From NCBI RefSeq assembly GCF_027925445.1, contig NZ_AP027149.1, forward strand, positions 4,476,501 through 4,540,500: a stretch of DNA of 64,000 nucleotides, written 5' to 3'. Made by a program: the position numbers and the translations under genes. The DNA is from Methylocystis bryophila (GTDB lineage Bacteria; Pseudomonadota; Alphaproteobacteria; Rhizobiales; Beijerinckiaceae). Positions 7,467-15,847 of this stretch are shown here, one piece after another. The notes beneath the pieces are model-generated. The model did no database searches, was not told the origin of the DNA, and worked only from the letters and a program-made list of their open reading frames with translations. Within the stretch, counting starts at the first letter, position 1; every line of letters starts with the position of its first letter.

Positions 7467-8438
7467 CTAATGGCCGTCGGAGCAGTGCGGCTTGCCGCAT
7501 TTATCCGGGCTGGGCGGAGTGTAGGGATCCGACGGCGGCGGCGGCGGATCGCCTCCGTGCTTTACCGGCGCCTGGGGGGCGTTTGGGATTGGCCCCTTAT
7601 TTTGGCCGTTTTGGCAAGAATTTTTGGCGTCGCCGCCGTCGTTCGCACTCTGGCCGGCGTCGACGGTCTGGCAGTTGCTCCCTTGGCAGAAGCTGACTGA
7701 ACCGCGGTACACGACGACCGTGGTGATTGTGTTCGACAGACCCTCTCCCGGATCGCTTGTATCTGGCAAGCGCCGAGCCTTGGGCGGCTGAGCGCCCGAC
7801 TGATCGACCGAACCGCCCTTTACATCGACACATGTTGAATTGCTGGTGACGATCACCGTGAACACGGTGCCGCGCACGCTGATCGTCGAAGTCGGGGTCT
7901 TGATCTCATACGCGCTCTTATCGGAGGCGCCGGTCACGAAGCGGAAGACTCCCTTGCCGAGATCGAAGGTCGCTTTCTTGAAGGTCTTGTTATCGTTGTA
8001 GACGAAATGGCTCAGCGTCACCTGCGCCGAGGAGCCGATCGACAATGAGGTGCCGTCATTGAAACCGATCTTGGTCGAGCCCTTTGGGCCGCTCTTTATG
8101 ACCTCGCCCTGCGTAACGCCGTCGCCGTCCTTGATCGTGCTGTTCCCCCCGGACACGTCGGGACGCACCGAGTTCGCCGAGCCGATCGTCTCCGCCGTGA
8201 GCGGGCCCGGCGCCCCGAGTGCGACGACGAAAAGGACGCTCCAGAGAGCGCGAGGCGAAAAAGCAGAAACCGGTCGCTCGCAAACGCGCTCGGCTTTTTT
8301 AACTTCGATCGCGTCTTCCGCCTTCCGGCGCTTTCGTCTGGAGCCAGCGTGATCTCGAATGTTCGACAGGAGCTTCGCCATTCGGCCATCCACGCTTCTT
8401 CTCCCAATTGCCGCTAAGGGTGCTTTGAGGCGTTTCAT
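7467..8438 (-). CDS. FecR domain-containing secreted protein, copy 2
   Basis: A 323-residue paralogue of the gene at 6140. The FecR domain is almost identical (shared SLSIGSSAQVTLSHF, TPTSTISVRGTVFTV and SFCQGSNCQTVDAGQS). Copy 2 has a 16-residue charged insertion (KRRKAEDAIEVKKAER) before the repeat-derived segment and a slightly longer Pro-rich linker before PPSPDKCGKPHCSDGH. The ATG chosen (MKRLKAPL) aligns with copy 1; an in-frame upstream extension is open but consists of duplicated non-coding sequence. The pair arose by tandem duplication of about 1.1 kb including upstream DNA. Export is expected from the signal peptide; the function is unknown. Confidence 0.82.
   Translation of the reverse strand: MKRLKAPLAAIGRRSVDGRMAKLLSNIRDHAGSRRKRRKAEDAIEVKKAERVCERPVSAFSPRALWSVLFVVALGAPGPLTAETIGSANSVRPDVSGGNSTIKDGDGVTQGEVIKSGPKGSTKIGFNDGTSLSIGSSAQVTLSHFVYNDNKTFKKATFDLGKGVFRFVTGASDKSAYEIKTPTSTISVRGTVFTVIVTSNSTCVDVKGGSVDQSGAQPPKARRLPDTSDPGEGLSNTITTVVVYRGSVSFCQGSNCQTVDAGQSANDGGDAKNSCQNGQNKGPIPNAPQAPVKHGGDPPPPPSDPYTPPSPDKCGKPHCSDGH
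8245..8290 (-). repeat. Type B palindromic repeat inside the coding sequence of FecR copy 2
   Basis: This is the same in-frame repeat-derived segment as in copy 1, carried along by the duplication. It encodes VCERPVSAFSPRAL just before the signal-peptide hydrophobic core. Confidence 0.7.
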
Positions 8439-8639
8439 GGAACCAGCACAAGCTATACGGTGCACGAGGCGATGACAAATGACGGCCCATGCGTCAAAAT
8501 ACAGGATTTGAGACGTGAGCCAATGATCACGGCTCGTGTTCAATTTGAAAAAACAACGACTAAAGCAAAGGCGGCGGCGCGGAGACCGACGCCTCCCGCC
8601 TGAGAAATCGGATTTCGACGCGCGCGAAATCAACAGAAA

Positions 8640-9056
8640 TCAGCTCAGCTCTGGCGCGCTGTAGTAAGCCGCGAGAATCACGACGAAGGCGGCGTGCGTG
8701 GCGTGATGCAGAACCTGATCAAATCCGAGCAGCCACCAGAAGTGAGAGTTCTCCGGGGTGAGGCCGAACCGCCGTCCAATGAGGCCTTTGGCGCGATCGA
8801 TCGCGCAGTGGACGAAGAAATCGATGACGCCGAGCCAAGCGAGACTTGGCGCGAGAAGCGCGAAGGTGATCGTCGTCAGGGCGGCGTGGATCCCCGCGTG
8901 GGCGAGAAGCGGCGCGATCCATCCCTTCGTGCGCTCCTTGCCGAAGGCCATCCATTGGTTCTGCAACAAGAAGTCCCCGACGAGCTGCTTGGCCAAAAAA
9001 GCCGAGAGGCCAATGATCAGCCACCGCGTGGAGAGCAGTGGGGGTAGCGCCAGCAT
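8640..9056 (-). CDS. DUF3307 membrane protein
   Basis: A 138-residue membrane protein matching the DUF3307 pattern: an N-terminal helix, then FLAKQLVGDFLLQNQWMA, LLAHAGIHAALTTI, GVIDFFVHCAIDRAKG and a terminal LLGFDQVLHHATHAAFVVILAAY. Conserved His and Asp residues sit at the helix ends (D in VGDF, H in LLAHAGIH, D in VIDFFVH, H in LHHATH), which could bind a metal. Four or five helices are expected. The start is the ATG of MLALPPLLS; upstream in-frame codons read through a palindromic repeat. The function is unknown. Confidence 0.78.
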   Translation of the reverse strand: MLALPPLLSTRWLIIGLSAFLAKQLVGDFLLQNQWMAFGKERTKGWIAPLLAHAGIHAALTTITFALLAPSLAWLGVIDFFVHCAIDRAKGLIGRRFGLTPENSHFWWLLGFDQVLHHATHAAFVVILAAYYSAPELS

Positions 9057-9088
9057 TTCGGTCCTCTCTCCATCATAGGCGGCTCTTG

Positions 9089-9129
9089 GATCACGCTGCA
9101 TTCGGGCGGAATCGGCTGAAGACGTGATC
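9089..9129. repeat. Dispersed palindromic repeat, type A
   Basis: An inverted repeat GATCACG..CGTGATC around a degenerate GCATTCGGGCGGAATCGGCTGAA core. Confidence 0.7.
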
Positions 9130-9313
9130 GCTCTCGGCCGGGGACGGACCGGATGCCGAGCCGCCCCCGTCATGGCGGGTTCCCAATGGGATTCGCCTAA
9201 ATCGACGCTCCAGGGTGTGCGCTGGCGCACATACGCGGGTCGAAATCATTCCCGAGCGCCATTCAGGCTGCTGAGAAAAGACAACGGACGCGGCCGGGGA
9301 ACCCTGTCGCCGA

Positions 9314-9447
9314 GATCACGCTGCCTTCGAGCGGGAACGCTCAAACTCAGATAAGGTGATCTATTCCAAAGTTTTAGCGGGCGTCCCGAAAAAAGCTGAG
9401 AGCATGTCCCGACGGGGAAAACGCCGCACTCTTCCCTGACACGCTCG
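9314..9447. repeat. Degenerate type A and type C repeats
   Basis: A type A remnant with ATCACG/GGTGAT ends is followed by a type C remnant (GAGCATGTCCCGACGGGGAAAA..TTCCCTGACACGCTC). Both have several mismatches, consistent with older insertions. Confidence 0.6.
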
Positions 9448-9467
9448 AATGGGGAAAATCGCGGTTC

Positions 9468-11795
9468 TCAACGGGAAAGATAACGCACGAGCCGATTGGC
9501 GCCGAGGACCCGATCGGCGAGGCGCGCCGCCAGGAAGTGCTGGAAGGCGAGCGCCGCCGCCGGTGCCTCCTCGCCGAGCGAGTCGAGCGCGCTTCTGGAT
9601 AGGCGCCACACGTCAAGTTCCGTCTTAGCGCGCACGGTGGCGGAGCGCGGCGTCCGCAAGAGATAGGCCAGCTCGCCGAAAAGCGCGCCGGGTCCGAATA
9701 TCGCGAGCTGCACCAGCCCGCCTCCCGCCGACGTCATCTCGACGCTCGCCTCTCCATGGGCCACGACATAGAGCTCGTCCGATTGCTGCCCCTCGACGAT
9801 CACCGCTTCGCCTGGAGCAAAGCGCATGGCCTCGCCGGCGGCCGCGAGGCGAGCGGCGAGGGCTTCGGAGCCTGTCGCCTGCACCAGCCAAGCGAAGACA
9901 GAGACGGGGTCCTGAGCGACGACAGACGGCCTGTGGCGCGAAAAGACCTCGTCCTCCGCATAGCGCAGACCCTGCTCGAGGTTGGAGAACAGGTGAAAAC
10001 CCGCCGAAAGATTCAGACCCAGCCCCGCGAAGGAGCGCCGATGCTCCTCGGAAAGACCGCAAAACACGATCTCGACGCCGGCCGCCCGCGCGTCGCGTCC
10101 GATGGCTTCGAGCGTCATCGCCGCGGCGCCGTCCACGCCGGCGACCTCTTCGAAATCGATGACGATGCATTCGAGCCTTCGATCGCTCGCCAACGCGTCT
10201 TGGACGCGCTCGCGCAAGCCATGCGCCGATCCGAAGAAGACGTAACCCTTCAATCTCAAGATAACGATGGCGTCGCCGAGCTCCTTGATCGCGGCGAGCC
10301 GCCGATCGTCGAACTGCGTCAAAGAGGAGTGATATTCGCGGCCGCTGATCTGCAGGCGCACGACCCCGGTGCGCGCATATTCGAGGATGAACAGGAAAGC
10401 CCCCGCGAGCGCGCCGAAAACCATGCCCTGGTAGAAGCCGAACGCCACGACGACGGAGAGGATAAGCGCTTTCACGATCGCATGAGCGCTCTTCATCTCC
10501 AGGAGGCCTCGGAAAAACCAATCCTTCAATCCGACGACGCCCATCCAGATCAGCATGCCGCCAAAAAGGGGCCAAGGCATGAGCTGCAGGAATGGCTTGC
10601 CGCTCACGAGCGCCAGGAGGCACACAAGCGCGATCATCGCCGCGACGATCCTTCGGGGGGCGCGAAAGCGCAAAGCGAGCAGCGTGTGGACCGTCGAGTG
10701 AAAGCCCGGCACGGCGCCAAGCGGCGCGACGAGAAGATTTGCCGCGCCTGCGTTCTTGAATTCCGCGTCGACGTCCTGCGCTTTGGGCGAAACGCGTTCG
10801 ATGCCGGAGAGAGCCAGCATCTCGCCCAACGCGCTCGTCAGCACGAGGAAGACCATGGAAGGCGCCTGGCCGAGCAAGGCGATCCAGTCGACCTCGCGCA
10901 GCCTCGCCGGCGCCAGAGGCGGCAGATTTTGCAGTTCTTTCGGCGCGTTGGCGACCACCCAGCCGTGCCGCTCCAGCGAGTCGATCGAGAGCCCGCTCCA
11001 GCGAATGACGATCTGGAAGCATCCGATCGCAGCCAGGATCAGCAGCGGCGCAGCCAGGCGCGATCGCGATCTCGATTCGATGATGAGCAGCAGCAGGGCG
11101 AGAAAACCTCCTCCGCAAAGCCGCGAGACCGCGTCCGGGTTGGAAAGCGACGTCACCGTCGACTGAAAACCGTCCGCGCCGGCGAGCGCCAGGACGCCGC
11201 TTTTCAGAAGCAGGAAACCGACGCTGGCGAGATAGCCGCTCACGACGCAGTCGGGCACGAATCGCAGATAGCGCGTCAAGGAAAAGCGGCCGATCGCATA
11301 TAATCCTGTCCCCACGAAGGCTGCGCCGAGAGCGCAGAGCGCGATCACCGTGGCTTCGATCTCCTCACGGCTGTGCGTGTCCCTCATCGCGGCGTGCAGC
11401 GCCAGCGCCATCACGCCCAGATTGGCGATCGCGACCTCCTGCGTACGCAGGATGGAGAAGGACCGCGCGCCCGACGCCGCACTGACGACGCCGAAGATCA
11501 CCGAGGACATCAGGGTCATCGCCAAGCCCACGGGGAAGGACTCTTGCAGCGGGCCCGCAAAGATGAAGAGCGTCGAGGTGACCGAAGCGACGAGAGCGAG
11601 AAGGCCGGCGAGAAGGCCAGTGGAAAGACCGAGGGCGATATGCTTCTGTTCGAACGAGCCAAATAGCGAGCGGGGCGCGCCCCCAGCCTCGGCCCGACTC
11701 ACGCCCAAGTCGTTCTGCCCTCGAGGCGGCGCCGTCGTTTGACTCGCATCCTCAAGAGACCGCTGTTTTCGATCGGCCCTGGCGTCATGCTCCAT
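9468..11795 (-). CDS. SulP-family anion transporter with STAS and cNMP-binding domains
   Basis: A 775-residue protein with three modules. A SulP membrane domain spans about residues 50-460 (FAGPLQESFPVGLAM, SGYLASVGFLLL, GEMLALSGIERV). A STAS domain follows (about 475-600), with AIVILRLKGYVFFGSAHGL and CIVIDFEEVAGVDGAAAMTLE. A C-terminal cyclic nucleotide-binding domain spans about 640-760 (MRFAPGEAVIVEGQQSDELYVVAHGEASVEM, FGPGALFGELAYLLRTPRSATV). The SulP part should carry an inorganic anion such as sulfate or bicarbonate. The STAS position that is a phosphorylatable Ser in antagonists is Gly (VDGAA), so control may come from the cNMP domain, which keeps the PRSA cassette. It is downstream of the partner-switching genes on the same strand. 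Confidence 0.88.
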   Translation of the reverse strand: MEHDARADRKQRSLEDASQTTAPPRGQNDLGVSRAEAGGAPRSLFGSFEQKHIALGLSTGLLAGLLALVASVTSTLFIFAGPLQESFPVGLAMTLMSSVIFGVVSAASGARSFSILRTQEVAIANLGVMALALHAAMRDTHSREEIEATVIALCALGAAFVGTGLYAIGRFSLTRYLRFVPDCVVSGYLASVGFLLLKSGVLALAGADGFQSTVTSLSNPDAVSRLCGGGFLALLLLIIESRSRSRLAAPLLILAAIGCFQIVIRWSGLSIDSLERHGWVVANAPKELQNLPPLAPARLREVDWIALLGQAPSMVFLVLTSALGEMLALSGIERVSPKAQDVDAEFKNAGAANLLVAPLGAVPGFHSTVHTLLALRFRAPRRIVAAMIALVCLLALVSGKPFLQLMPWPLFGGMLIWMGVVGLKDWFFRGLLEMKSAHAIVKALILSVVVAFGFYQGMVFGALAGAFLFILEYARTGVVRLQISGREYHSSLTQFDDRRLAAIKELGDAIVILRLKGYVFFGSAHGLRERVQDALASDRRLECIVIDFEEVAGVDGAAAMTLEAIGRDARAAGVEIVFCGLSEEHRRSFAGLGLNLSAGFHLFSNLEQGLRYAEDEVFSRHRPSVVAQDPVSVFAWLVQATGSEALAARLAAAGEAMRFAPGEAVIVEGQQSDELYVVAHGEASVEMTSAGGGLVQLAIFGPGALFGELAYLLRTPRSATVRAKTELDVWRLSRSALDSLGEEAPAAALAFQHFLAARLADRVLGANRLVRYLSR

Positions 11796-11829
11796 GGCGG
11801 CGAGGCTCCAGCGCGCTGTCCGGCGCGCT

Positions 11830-11943
11830 TAGATCACGCTGCGTTCAGGCGGAATCGCCTGAACGCAGAAAACGTGATCGATTCTAAAAGCTTAGAGCGC
11901 GATTGGTGCGAAAAACCGGTTTCCACCTTTTCGCATCGCGCTT
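11830..11943. repeat. Types A and B palindromic repeats
   Basis: A well-preserved type A unit (11831-11879; perfect GCGTTCAGGCG/CGCCTGAACGC arms within ATCACG/CGTGAT) is followed by type B (about 11893-11943). They lie in the gap between the SpoIIE phosphatase gene and the SulP gene. Confidence 0.88.
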
Positions 11944-12058
11944 GCGTCGCCTGACGACAAGCTCTGCCTGAAGCTTAGCTCATAGGAGCGAGGGCGGCCA
12001 AGGCCGAGCGGCGATCGCAGCGAGAAGGCGTAAACCTCATCCGCTCGTCGCCCTGCGG

Positions 12059-13420
12059 TCAATTCGAGTCGCTAATCGCGGTTTCCGGTAGAATGTTTGG
12101 TTTCACGCGGCGCCGAACGGCGATGCAGGTGATGTCGTCGGCCTGCGGCTCCTCGCCGGCAAAGGCGTCGACCGCGTCGAAAACCCTCGAAACGAAATCC
12201 GCCACAGTCCCTTCTCGATTCTCCATCAGAGTTTCGAGGAGGAGAGCGTCGCCGAATTCTTCCTCGGCGGGATTGATGGCCTCCGTGACCCCATCGGAAA
12301 AGATAAAGAGCGTGTCGCCCGGCGCGAAGGGAACGCGAGCGGCGCCGGCCGGGCGATCCGCGAGCATCGCCAGCGGCAGACCGGTCGTCTCCAAGCGTCT
12401 CACCTGCCCCGACGACGAAAGATGCACCGGCGCGTTGTGCCCGCAATTGCAATATTCGAGAACGCCTTCACGGAGATGCAGGACGGCAAAAAAGCAGGTC
12501 GCGAACAAGGACGCGCTGTTGTCCCGGCAGAGCAACGCATTCGCCCGCGCGATCGCAGCCGCCGCGTTTTGCTCTTCCCTTGCGGACATGCGGAGCACGG
12601 TCACGACGACGCTCATGAAGAGACTCGCCGGCATTCCCTTTCCGCAAACATCGCCCAGGACCACGGCGAGCCGGTCGGAATCGAGCGGAATGAAGTCATA
12701 GAAGTCGCCGCCGACCTCGCGCGCAGGCCGCATTTGCGCGCGCAATTCCAGGTCGTCGCGAGCGAAGTCGATCCTCGAATCTTCCGGGAGAAACGACCGC
12801 TGGATGAGCGCCGCGCTCGCCATTTCCTCCTGGCGCCGCTTGTTGCGCACAATGTGCTCCGCGAAGCGGCGGAACGCCGCGGAAAACTCGGCGAGATGGG
12901 GCGAGGCGCGCGTCAAATCCTCTAGGATCGCCACGTCGAAATCGCGTCTTTCGAGCGCCTGAAGCGCATTGGAGTAAAGAGCCAGCGCCTTGTTGACCGA
13001 GTCGATCTGCCCGCCCAGCTGGCGAACGACGGTGGCGAAGAAATCGGGGGAGCGGCGGCCAAGCTCCAAGAGCTGCACGCGATCGACGCGGTAGACCCGT
13101 GCGGCGCTCGCCGCTTTGACGCTTGCGATACGCGCCAATCCCGCGAGAGCGCCGATCTCGCCGATAAGCCGCGGCGCCTCCAGGGTCGCGAGCGGCACCG
13201 GTCCGTAACGCGTCTCCGCATAGACCTGCAGCGCGCCCCTTTCCAGGTAGAACGCGCAGTCGCTTTCCTCTCCCTGACGTAAAAGGACGTCGCCCGATGG
13301 GAGGTCGATCGGAGAAAGATCGGCGAGAATCTCTAGCAAGAAGTCTAAAGGGGGCAAACTCCCTTTTGCGTGGACCGCTTCTCCCGCCTGCCGCGCTCCG
13401 CGCTCCTCCTGGTGCGTCAA
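12059..13420 (-). CDS. SpoIIE/PP2C-type serine phosphatase with N-terminal cNMP-binding domain
   Basis: A 453-residue cytoplasmic protein. A cyclic nucleotide-binding domain occupies about residues 30-145 (LPSGDVLLRQGEESDCAFYLERGALQVYAE, RLIGEIGALAGLARIASVKA). A helical linker (about 150-225) leads to a PPM/SpoIIE phosphatase domain (about 230-440). The phosphatase domain has VGGDFYDFIPLDSDRLAVVLGDVCGKGMPASLFMS, CNCGHNAPVHL and FIFSDGVTEAINP, so the metal-binding Asp residues are present. Such phosphatases dephosphorylate STAS-domain antagonists in partner-switching systems. The two upstream same-strand genes encode a STAS antagonist and a HATPase kinase, with a 37-bp gap to the latter. The cNMP domain implies that the switch may be reset by a cyclic nucleotide. 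Confidence 0.9.
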   Translation of the reverse strand: MTHQEERGARQAGEAVHAKGSLPPLDFLLEILADLSPIDLPSGDVLLRQGEESDCAFYLERGALQVYAETRYGPVPLATLEAPRLIGEIGALAGLARIASVKAASAARVYRVDRVQLLELGRRSPDFFATVVRQLGGQIDSVNKALALYSNALQALERRDFDVAILEDLTRASPHLAEFSAAFRRFAEHIVRNKRRQEEMASAALIQRSFLPEDSRIDFARDDLELRAQMRPAREVGGDFYDFIPLDSDRLAVVLGDVCGKGMPASLFMSVVVTVLRMSAREEQNAAAAIARANALLCRDNSASLFATCFFAVLHLREGVLEYCNCGHNAPVHLSSSGQVRRLETTGLPLAMLADRPAGAARVPFAPGDTLFIFSDGVTEAINPAEEEFGDALLLETLMENREGTVADFVSRVFDAVDAFAGEEPQADDITCIAVRRRVKPNILPETAISDSN

Positions 13421-13457
13421 GCTGGTTCCTTAGAGATTCAATTTCGGAAATTTCAAT

Positions 13458-13898
13458 TTAACGCAAAAACTCAGCGATGACACAGTTTCCTGTCGCGGTA
13501 CGGGAATATTTGAGGTTGTCGGCGAAGCTACGGATCACGCCGATGCCGAGGCCGCCGGGGCGGATGCCGTCCAGCCCCCCCTCGACCCCGCGGGGTCGAG
13601 CGGAAGAGATGTCGAAAGGTCGCCCATTATCCTCGACGGTCAACGTGATTCTGTCGCTCGAGACATTTACCGAAACGGAGACTTTGAGGGGATCCGCGTT
13701 CTCGTCCGGGCCGTTTTGCGCCGCCGTAGAACGGCCGTGCATTGCGACATTGGCCATGAGCTCCTCGAGGCAGACCTGCATCGCATACGACTTCTCGTCG
13801 GGGAGATGCAGGTCCGAGGCGATCGAACCCACCCATCCCACGGCGCCGCTGACCGCGTTCATAGCGCCCGCAAAATCCCGGCGCCACTCGCTATGCAC
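13458..13898 (-). CDS. Anti-sigma-factor-type serine kinase (HATPase_c_2, RsbW/SpoIIAB-like)
   Basis: A 146-residue GHKL ATPase. It has the N-box CLEELMANVAMHG (about residues 42-55), the G1 box VEDNGRPFD (about 93-101), a G2-like GGLGIGV (about 114-120) and no sensor or dimerisation domain. It should phosphorylate the STAS antagonist encoded just upstream and, when free, sequester a partner protein, classically a sigma factor. No ECF sigma gene lies next to it, so the target is unknown. The start is a GTG 25 bp after the STAS gene. A GHKL protein of this size could also act without a sigma target, for example on a phosphatase or cyclase. Confidence 0.86.
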   Translation of the reverse strand: MHSEWRRDFAGAMNAVSGAVGWVGSIASDLHLPDEKSYAMQVCLEELMANVAMHGRSTAAQNGPDENADPLKVSVSVNVSSDRITLTVEDNGRPFDISSARPRGVEGGLDGIRPGGLGIGVIRSFADNLKYSRTATGNCVIAEFLR

Positions 13899-13923
13899 GC
13901 GCTGCTCCGTCGTTGTCGCCGCA

Positions 13924-14262
13924 TCAAAGGCCGAAGACCCTCTCGGCCTCGCTCATGTCGCGGACGATTGGGATGATCGTATCTATAGCGGCCGCTCTTA
14001 AACCTTTTTCGACGTTCTGCTGAGGGGTGAGCAGCACCATTTTGCCGCCCTTCTCCCACGAGGCCTTTGCGCCTGAGACGAGCGTCCGCATGCCAAGCGA
14101 GGCGAGGAAGGACACGTCGGACAGATCCACCGCAAGGAACTTCTTCTCCTTGACGATGTTCATGAAGGGCTCGTCGATTTTGAGCGCGCCATCGATGTCC
14201 AAACGCCCCGACAGCGTGATTTTGGTTACCTCATTCCCGATATCCGCCGACGTCAACTCCAT
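13924..14262 (-). CDS. STAS-domain anti-sigma factor antagonist
   Basis: A 112-residue single STAS domain (SpoIIAA/RsbV type). The predicted phosphoacceptor is Ser55 in VSFLASLGMRTL, after the typical LAVDLSDV strand. It is the first gene of a three-gene same-strand set: STAS antagonist, HATPase kinase, SpoIIE phosphatase. The unphosphorylated form should bind the kinase and release its other partner. The ATG start is preceded by a purine-rich GGGAGGGATCG, which fits a ribosome binding site. Confidence 0.88.
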   Translation of the reverse strand: MELTSADIGNEVTKITLSGRLDIDGALKIDEPFMNIVKEKKFLAVDLSDVSFLASLGMRTLVSGAKASWEKGGKMVLLTPQQNVEKGLRAAAIDTIIPIVRDMSEAERVFGL

Positions 14263-14616
14263 CGATCCCTCCCCTGTCGTCTCGTTCGAGTCTGTTTTTC
14301 GTCAGAGCTTTCCCCCCTCTCGGCGCTTTGCCTGCCGCCAGCCGAGAGCCGACCCGCGATTTGCGCGGAAGGCCGCCTGGGCGGGAGGGAGAGCGTCGGA
14401 CGGCGGACTTTCGCCTACGCCGTCGAAAGGGTCGATCCCGCGGCGGGCAAGCGCCCAACCGCCGGTGGGCCCGCAACCACCATCGCAGGCTCGCCTTTAA
14501 GAAAGACTCTAACTTCCGTATGTAGCTATTGTAGAAGAATTGTGACGACGCGGCCCCTCAGCCGTTGCGGAGCCGCGGGTCTTTGCGCGCGCCAAACCTC
14601 AGCCGGGGAATAGACC
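14263..14616. other. Intergenic region upstream of the partner-switching genes
   Basis: No gene was found. An AT-richer patch at about 14500-14545 could hold a minus-strand promoter for the STAS gene. At 14596-14609 and 14614-14627 the same 14 bases occur at an 18-bp offset. This is a short tandem duplication straddling the stop codon of the HupE-like gene. Confidence 0.4.
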
Positions 14617-15699
14617 TCAGCCGGGGATAAGCCCCAGCCGTTGCAGCAGCCAGTAGGTCCCGGCGAGCGCGATCACCCCCGAAATGGCGTAGACGAGCTT
14701 TTCGTGACGCTTCTTGCCGGTGTGGTGGTCGATATAGAGGAGGATCGGCAGCAGCACGAGCACGATGGCGATCTGGCCGATCTCCACCCCGATATTGAAG
14801 CTCGCTAAGGCCGGCACGATGGTCGCCTTCTGCACGTTGAGCTCCTTCAAGCCGCTCGCGAAGCCGAAGCCGTGGATGAAGCCGAAAATGAAAGTGACGA
14901 TCCAGCGTCTGTCGATGTTGCGCGAGAAGAAGTTCTCGACGGCGACGAAGATGATGGACGCCGCGATCGCCGATTCCGTCAAGGTCGTCGGCAGGCTCAC
15001 GACATCGAGCGCCGCCAGAGACAGCGTGATCGAGTGCGAGATCGTGAAGGCCGTGACGACCTTGACCACCGGCCAGACGCGCGTCGCCCACAGGATCACG
15101 GCGATGAGAAAGCAGATGTGGTCGTAGCCGGTGAGAATGTGCTCGATGCCGGCCTTGCCAAATTTCAGCATGAGCTGCGCGGTCGTCTCGAGCGGCTTCG
15201 TCAGATCGAGCGGTGGGCTCGCGCCGTCGAGCACGATCTCGCCGGCGTTGGCGCCGCTCAGCAGCGTGACGAGCTCCTTGCCGCGCGGCCCCTGCGCCTT
15301 GAGGAGCTTCGTCGCGTCAAAGGCGACGAGCCCCTCGCAGTCGAACCGCAGCACGACGAGCGCGCTATCCTGATTGGTCGGGTCCTCGCCCGCATGCTCG
15401 ACAGAGCCGGGGCAGGCCTCTCCGGCCGCGTTCCGCATCGTGACGCGGCGCTCCACGAATTTGCCGATCTCCTCCTCGAGAACGCCGGGCTGAGAGAGGT
15501 CCGCGTCCTTGCGCTCGGCCATGGACTCCTGGAACATCCGCTCGAGGTCGGTCGCAAGGAATCCGACGTCCACGACAAAGCCCTTGTCCTTGGCTTGGAT
15601 CTTGGCGGTCGAGATGTCCGGCGTGTGCGCCTGCGCGGGGAGCGCGCCAAGGACAGCGAGAAGCGCGAACGCCGCCAACCTCGCCAGGAAGCTTTTCAT
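14617..15699 (-). CDS. HupE/UreJ family membrane protein
   Basis: A 360-residue protein with a cleavable signal (MKSFLARLAAFALLAVLGALPAQA), an extracytoplasmic domain of about 150 residues and a C-terminal HupE/UreJ-type membrane domain with about six helices. The membrane part carries GIEHILTGYDHICFLIAVIL, TAFTISHSITLSLAAL and FGFIHGFGFASGL. The His/Asp-rich helix motifs are those linked to nickel (or cobalt) uptake in HupE. Long proteins with an N-terminal extension also occur outside hydrogenase clusters. The divergent neighbour is nikR, which strengthens the nickel link. The start is the ATG of the signal peptide; an upstream extension into the shared intergenic region looks non-coding. 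Confidence 0.82.
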   Translation of the reverse strand: MKSFLARLAAFALLAVLGALPAQAHTPDISTAKIQAKDKGFVVDVGFLATDLERMFQESMAERKDADLSQPGVLEEEIGKFVERRVTMRNAAGEACPGSVEHAGEDPTNQDSALVVLRFDCEGLVAFDATKLLKAQGPRGKELVTLLSGANAGEIVLDGASPPLDLTKPLETTAQLMLKFGKAGIEHILTGYDHICFLIAVILWATRVWPVVKVVTAFTISHSITLSLAALDVVSLPTTLTESAIAASIIFVAVENFFSRNIDRRWIVTFIFGFIHGFGFASGLKELNVQKATIVPALASFNIGVEIGQIAIVLVLLPILLYIDHHTGKKRHEKLVYAISGVIALAGTYWLLQRLGLIPG

Positions 15700-15730
15700 G
15701 CTCTTAACTCCTGCGAACCTCAACTCTAGC

Positions 15731-15744
15731 GTAAGGGCGCTTAC
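15731..15744. promoter_or_regulatory. Small inverted repeat between hupE-like and nikR genes
   Basis: GTAAG-GGCG-CTTAC is a perfect 5-bp-arm inverted repeat 31 bp upstream of the HupE-like start, in the 148-bp divergent region. It is shorter than a classical NikR operator (GTATGA-N16-TCATAC), so NikR binding is a guess based only on position. Confidence 0.3.
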
Positions 15745-15847
15745 CCGAAGGCGCGCCGCCCGGCAAGGCCGCCCTAGGCGTTGCGGCGCTCCCCGCCGAG
15801 GTCTATGACAAGCGAAGCGCCCGCCGCTCTTTGGGAGACGCCGCACG

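Larger units (their letters stand above)
9057..9467. other. Intergenic region holding two palindromic repeats
   Basis: It contains a type A unit at 9089-9129, an unremarkable middle part (9130-9310), a second degenerate type A unit at about 9314-9362 and a degenerate type C hairpin at about 9399-9447. No gene is apparent. The promoter of the DUF3307 gene should lie just right of 9056. Confidence 0.6.

Noticed and set aside
6140..8438. FecR proteins as part of a FecI-FecR-FecA iron-signalling system
   Set aside because: No ECF sigma factor or TonB-dependent receptor gene is adjacent, and the proteins have a cleavable-type signal rather than the membrane anti-sigma layout.
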